Source of the DNA: JBFHIJ01 sp963678775 | GTDB taxonomy: Bacteria > Bacteroidota > Ignavibacteria > Kapaibacteriales > UBA2268 | Assembly: GCA_963678775.2 (NCBI GenBank) | Contig: CAXXGR010000003.1 | Location: 1 to 64,000 of the forward strand | Direction: 5' to 3' | Length of the DNA: 64,000 nt | Shown here: piece after piece, positions 61,295 through 64,000 of the stretch | Numbering within the stretch: the stretch's first letter is position 1 | Layout: every line of letters starts with the position of its first letter | The notes under the pieces: model-generated | Database searches by the model: none | The model's input: the letters and a program-made list of their open reading frames with translations, nothing else | Told to the model about the DNA's origin: nothing | Made by a program: the position numbers and the translations under genes

Positions 61295-62548
61295 TTACAA
61301 ATCTAATATTTTATTCAATTTTGTATCTTCTGTCCTAATTAGCAACAGACTGTCAGCACCTGCAAAAATTATATTGCCGTACTCACTTACTGTCGGTTGC
61401 AAATTTAGCATGGGTGCATTCGAAAGAGAAAGCACTTTGTAGAGATTACCTTTATCTTTTTGGAGAAAGAATACTCCAATAGTTTCAGGGCTAGTGCCTA
61501 CTAATGCTATTTCGTAGTTTGCTACCATTGGTGCTATCGGAACACCAATACTTAAATACTGTTTCCACCTCTGAGTGCCTGAAGAATCATAACAATAGAC
61601 TCCGGTTTTTGCCCTTGCAAGTCCTGCATTATACGCAGTTATGTAAGTATTACCTTCTAAGTCCGTTGCTACATTTCTAATCATAGCAGGCAGCTCTTGT
61701 TCCCATTTGAGAGTCCCCAATGTGTCAAACGCCATAATTAATGATGTCCGACCGGTAGCAGTTTCTCTTAAACCACCCACTAAAATCATGTTGTTACCAA
61801 AAGCGGGCTTTTGGATTAAACGTGTATTTTCTATCTCTTTTGACCAGCAGACTTTACCGGTTTTATCTAACAGCATCAGGCTATCGCTTATGCCAAACTC
61901 ATTGTGGCTAAGACCAATAATAGCTTTTTCGGAAGTTGTTTCCGGTATTATTTCAAGAGGTCTTAGCTTTGAAGTATATCTCCAAATTTCATTGCCGTCA
62001 AAGTCATATTTCATAAACTCTCCGTTACTGCACCCAAGTAATAAACCGGACTGACCGGCTATTAAATCAGTAAAGGAATAGTATTTAGTTTTATAGGTTA
62101 AAACAGGCTTCTTCCATCTGAATTTACCTTTGAAATCGATGGAATATAAATTGTCATCTGAGGCTATAAAGTATATATTTTTATCTAAGTCCGCAGCCAT
62201 TGTACCAATAGGATAAACCCCTTCGTCCAATTTATAGTTCCATAAGGAAGATATATAAGTCATTAGAAATATGTTGCCTGACTTATCTGCGACTACTACT
62301 TCGTTTTCTGAAATAGAGAGAGGAGGAATTACCGCACCCTTAGCATTAATTACGACAGAATCGCCTCTTTCAATATTTACTTCAGCTCCACCAACCTTGA
62401 TATATTCTTTGAAAAACTTGCCATACCTTTGATAGTTATTATTTCCGTTTGGACCGCCATATTGGCTGTATGGAAGTAATTTTATATCATCATCAGAGCA
62501 AGCAGATATGCCTGCTACAAGACAGATTATAGCTAGTAATTTCTTCAT
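61295..62548 (-). CDS. Lipoprotein with PQQ-like beta-propeller
   Basis: A 417-residue lipoprotein with signal MKKLLAIICLVAGISAC and an acidic run after the cysteine (SDDD). The propeller consists of repeated PQQ-enzyme-like strands such as NIYFIASDDNLYSIDFKGKF and ATDLEGNTYITAYNAGLARA, with W residues closing blades (LKWEQELP; QRWKQYL). No quinone-binding residues are evident. It starts 1 bp after the SUMF1-like lipoprotein gene, so both are likely part of one surface complex. Confidence 0.82.
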   Translation of the reverse strand: MKKLLAIICLVAGISACSDDDIKLLPYSQYGGPNGNNNYQRYGKFFKEYIKVGGAEVNIERGDSVVINAKGAVIPPLSISENEVVVADKSGNIFLMTYISSLWNYKLDEGVYPIGTMAADLDKNIYFIASDDNLYSIDFKGKFRWKKPVLTYKTKYYSFTDLIAGQSGLLLGCSNGEFMKYDFDGNEIWRYTSKLRPLEIIPETTSEKAIIGLSHNEFGISDSLMLLDKTGKVCWSKEIENTRLIQKPAFGNNMILVGGLRETATGRTSLIMAFDTLGTLKWEQELPAMIRNVATDLEGNTYITAYNAGLARAKTGVYCYDSSGTQRWKQYLSIGVPIAPMVANYEIALVGTSPETIGVFFLQKDKGNLYKVLSLSNAPMLNLQPTVSEYGNIIFAGADSLLLIRTEDTKLNKILDL

Positions 62549-62549
62549 A

Positions 62550-63593
62550 TTACTTGACTTCCCTAACTATTCTTATGCCACAGTATTGTTTTCCCAGTTC
62601 ATGGCTCCTGTATGAAGTCCTGCATTCTGTGTTACCCGAAAAATAATTACCACCTCGGTTTACTCTTTCTGTACCTTCAGTAGAGCCTTGTGGGTCAGTA
62701 TCAGGAGAAGTTGCATAATAGTCAGCCTCATACAAGTCAAAGCACCATTCGCTTACGTTTCCGTGCATATCGTAGAGACCAAAGTCATTTGCCTGCTTCA
62801 AACCAACAGGCTGCAGTTGCATTCCTGAGTTTGCAGAGTACCAGCCCATATCTTCCAACCTGCCGTTTCCGGCAAAGTCTTCTTGTTTTCCGGCTCTGCA
62901 TAAGTATTCCCATTCGGCTTCAGATGGCAAACGCCAACCATTAGCAGAATCTATAATACTTACTACTTGCCCTTGTATAAAATATTTTGGAGTATAATCC
63001 ATTTTTTCTGATAGCATATTACAAAATTTTACCGCTTCGAGCCAGTCGATGTTATTGACAGGATAATCTACGGCTAGCATAGTAGAAGGATTATTACCAA
63101 CTACAAGCTCGTAAAATCTTTGTGTAATTTCATATTTAGATACTTCTAAGTCACTTGAAATAGTTACGTCATGTACAGGTCTTTCATCTTCATTTCCTGT
63201 TACCGCACCCATTGCAAAAGTGCCACCATTAATAGTAACTAATGCTAAATTAGGCAAAGCAGAAACACGAATACTAAGAGAATTAGATTGTTCCTCTGCT
63301 TTAGTAATAAATATTTCAGTGGAAAATGCAGTAGATGGCACTTCGAAAATTACTTTTTTGGCTGACCATAAAATGCATTTGTCAGATGGTATTGAAAAAG
63401 TTGAGTCAAAATTTACAGAAGAGTTGAGACCATCTCCAAGATTATCCCCCCAGACTGTAATGGTATCGCCCACGTAAGTATCTTCATTTTCAATACTTTG
63501 TATTTGAAATACTCCTTGATCCACAACTAAGTCTTCATTGCTGCAAGAGCTGATAAATATGCCTAAACAGAATAAAAGTACTAAATATCTCAT
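62550..63593 (-). CDS. Lipoprotein with IPT/TIG and SUMF1 (formylglycine-generating-like) domains
   Basis: A 347-residue lipoprotein with signal MRYLVLLFCLGIFISSC. Residues about 30-115 form an IPT/TIG Ig-like domain (VGDTITVWGDNLGDGLNSSV). The SUMF1 domain follows, beginning GGTFAMGAVTGNEDERPVHD, with WRLPSEAEWEYLCRAG, YDMHGNVSEWC and NRGGNYFS. Compared with true formylglycine-generating enzyme, the first active-site cysteine is replaced by serine (NYFSGNTEC) while the second cysteine remains, so catalysis as an FGE is unlikely. T9SS components GldK/GldJ are also SUMF1-like lipoproteins, but their neighbours are absent. Confidence 0.87.
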   Translation of the reverse strand: MRYLVLLFCLGIFISSCSNEDLVVDQGVFQIQSIENEDTYVGDTITVWGDNLGDGLNSSVNFDSTFSIPSDKCILWSAKKVIFEVPSTAFSTEIFITKAEEQSNSLSIRVSALPNLALVTINGGTFAMGAVTGNEDERPVHDVTISSDLEVSKYEITQRFYELVVGNNPSTMLAVDYPVNNIDWLEAVKFCNMLSEKMDYTPKYFIQGQVVSIIDSANGWRLPSEAEWEYLCRAGKQEDFAGNGRLEDMGWYSANSGMQLQPVGLKQANDFGLYDMHGNVSEWCFDLYEADYYATSPDTDPQGSTEGTERVNRGGNYFSGNTECRTSYRSHELGKQYCGIRIVREVK

Positions 63594-63677
63594 ATCGCAA
63601 ACTTATTTCTTAATTATACCTTTTCGTAGATAGTAAATATAAAAAAAAAATATGTATTATAGTTATTTAGTTTGCTT

Positions 63678-63699
63678 AGAAACGTTGCCGCACGTTTCT
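63678..63699. repeat. Inverted repeat in a divergent intergenic region
   Basis: AGAAACGT and its exact reverse complement ACGTTTCT are separated by TGCCGC. It lies between the minus-strand SUMF1-like lipoprotein gene and the plus-strand hydrolase gene, so it may be an operator. Confidence 0.4.
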
Positions 63700-63780
63700 T
63701 TAGATATTTTGAAAGTTCATAAAAGAAATACAGAAGCTACTCTATCGTTATCTTTTAAGTTAGTAATTTGGAGTTTAGAT

Positions 63781-64000
63781 ATGCCTTATTTTGATTTTAA
63801 CAAAAATGATATTTATTATGATACAAGTGGAGAAGGATATCCACTTTTGCTTTTGCATGGCAACAGTGTTTCTTCTAATATGTTCAGGTTTGATATTCCG
63901 TTTTTTTCTCAGTATTTCAAAGTTATTTATTTTGATTGGCACGGACATGGTAAATCCGGTCGCGTGAAAAAGTTTCGAGATGACTTCTGGCGATACAATG
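63781..64000 (+). CDS. Alpha/beta hydrolase, N-terminal part (runs off the window)
   Basis: The first 73 codons of a gene that continues beyond the window. The start ATG follows TTGGAG. The oxyanion-hole motif HGNS lies in PLLLLHGNSVSSNMF near residue 27, and strand VIYFDWHGHGKSG, with the typical DxxGxGxS after it, near residue 52. The nucleophile elbow and the catalytic His lie beyond the edge, so the reaction is unknown. Confidence 0.85.
   Translation, partial: MPYFDFNKNDIYYDTSGEGYPLLLLHGNSVSSNMFRFDIPFFSQYFKVIYFDWHGHGKSGRVKKFRDDFWRYN

Overview
The window comes from an AT-rich, Gram-negative member of the Bacteroidota/Chlorobiota/Kapabacteria group. I infer this from several independent signs. 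Four large secreted proteins end in a type IX secretion (T9SS type A) sorting domain. The oxygen reductase is a cbb3 type with CcoN and CcoO fused. There is an SDR-type threonine dehydrogenase, a KDO-activating enzyme (KdsB), numerous lipoproteins and Bacteroidota-style promoter boxes (TAnnTTTG at -7). The exact genus cannot be read from the sequence. I saw no rRNA, tRNA, CRISPR array, insertion sequence or phage gene.

Layout. 0.4-2.3 kb: biotin-dependent carboxyltransferase whose biotin carrier domain is displaced by a one-base frameshift. 2.4-6.2 kb: PepSY membrane protein, thioredoxin reductase and kdsB. 6.2-9.7 kb: a giant secreted CotH/lamin-tail protein. 9.8-13.3 kb: MlaE permease, thyX, a LolA-like protein and an archaeal-type 8-oxoguanine glycosylase. 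13.3-14.0 kb: a decayed patch with a gene remnant and a possible 29-residue microprotein. 14.0-20.2 kb: cupin, pgsA, a sodium symporter, a sugar epimerase, an rRNA methyltransferase, then plsY-gpsA; three of these genes belong to phospholipid synthesis. 20.2-25.6 kb: frameshifted membrane glycosyltransferase, radA, an unknown acidic protein translationally coupled to obg, and obg. 25.6-34.1 kb: three tandem paralogous T9SS beta-propeller exoproteins, the first frameshifted. 34.2-36.4 kb: hcp and a divergent Rrf2 regulator. 36.5-44.3 kb: methyltransferase/glycosyltransferase pair, outer-membrane-like proteins, rlmN, a GatC-like small protein, comF and a MauE-like protein. 44.4-51.6 kb: phosphohexomutase, then the cbb3 oxidase cluster ccoI-ccoS-ccoNO-ccoQ-ccoP. 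51.8-64 kb: Na/Ca exchanger with Ste24-type protease, lipoproteins, threonine dehydrogenase, YraN, a TPR protein, a minus-strand run of two lipoproteins, carbonic anhydrase and YicC, and the start of an alpha/beta hydrolase.

The genes fit an aerobic or microaerobic heterotroph that secretes large repeat proteins through T9SS and copes with nitrosative stress (Hcp plus an Fe-S Rrf2 sensor). The parts that most repay a second look are the tandem exoprotein family with its almost identical 248-bp promoter/terminator cassette and mosaic C-termini, the unknown gene fused translationally to obg, the palindrome lying between the hcp promoter boxes, and the terminator hairpin placed against the ccoI start codon. 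Three genes carry single-base frameshifts, two of them at the same GATTTG-like context; sequencing error must be excluded before any is called a pseudogene.
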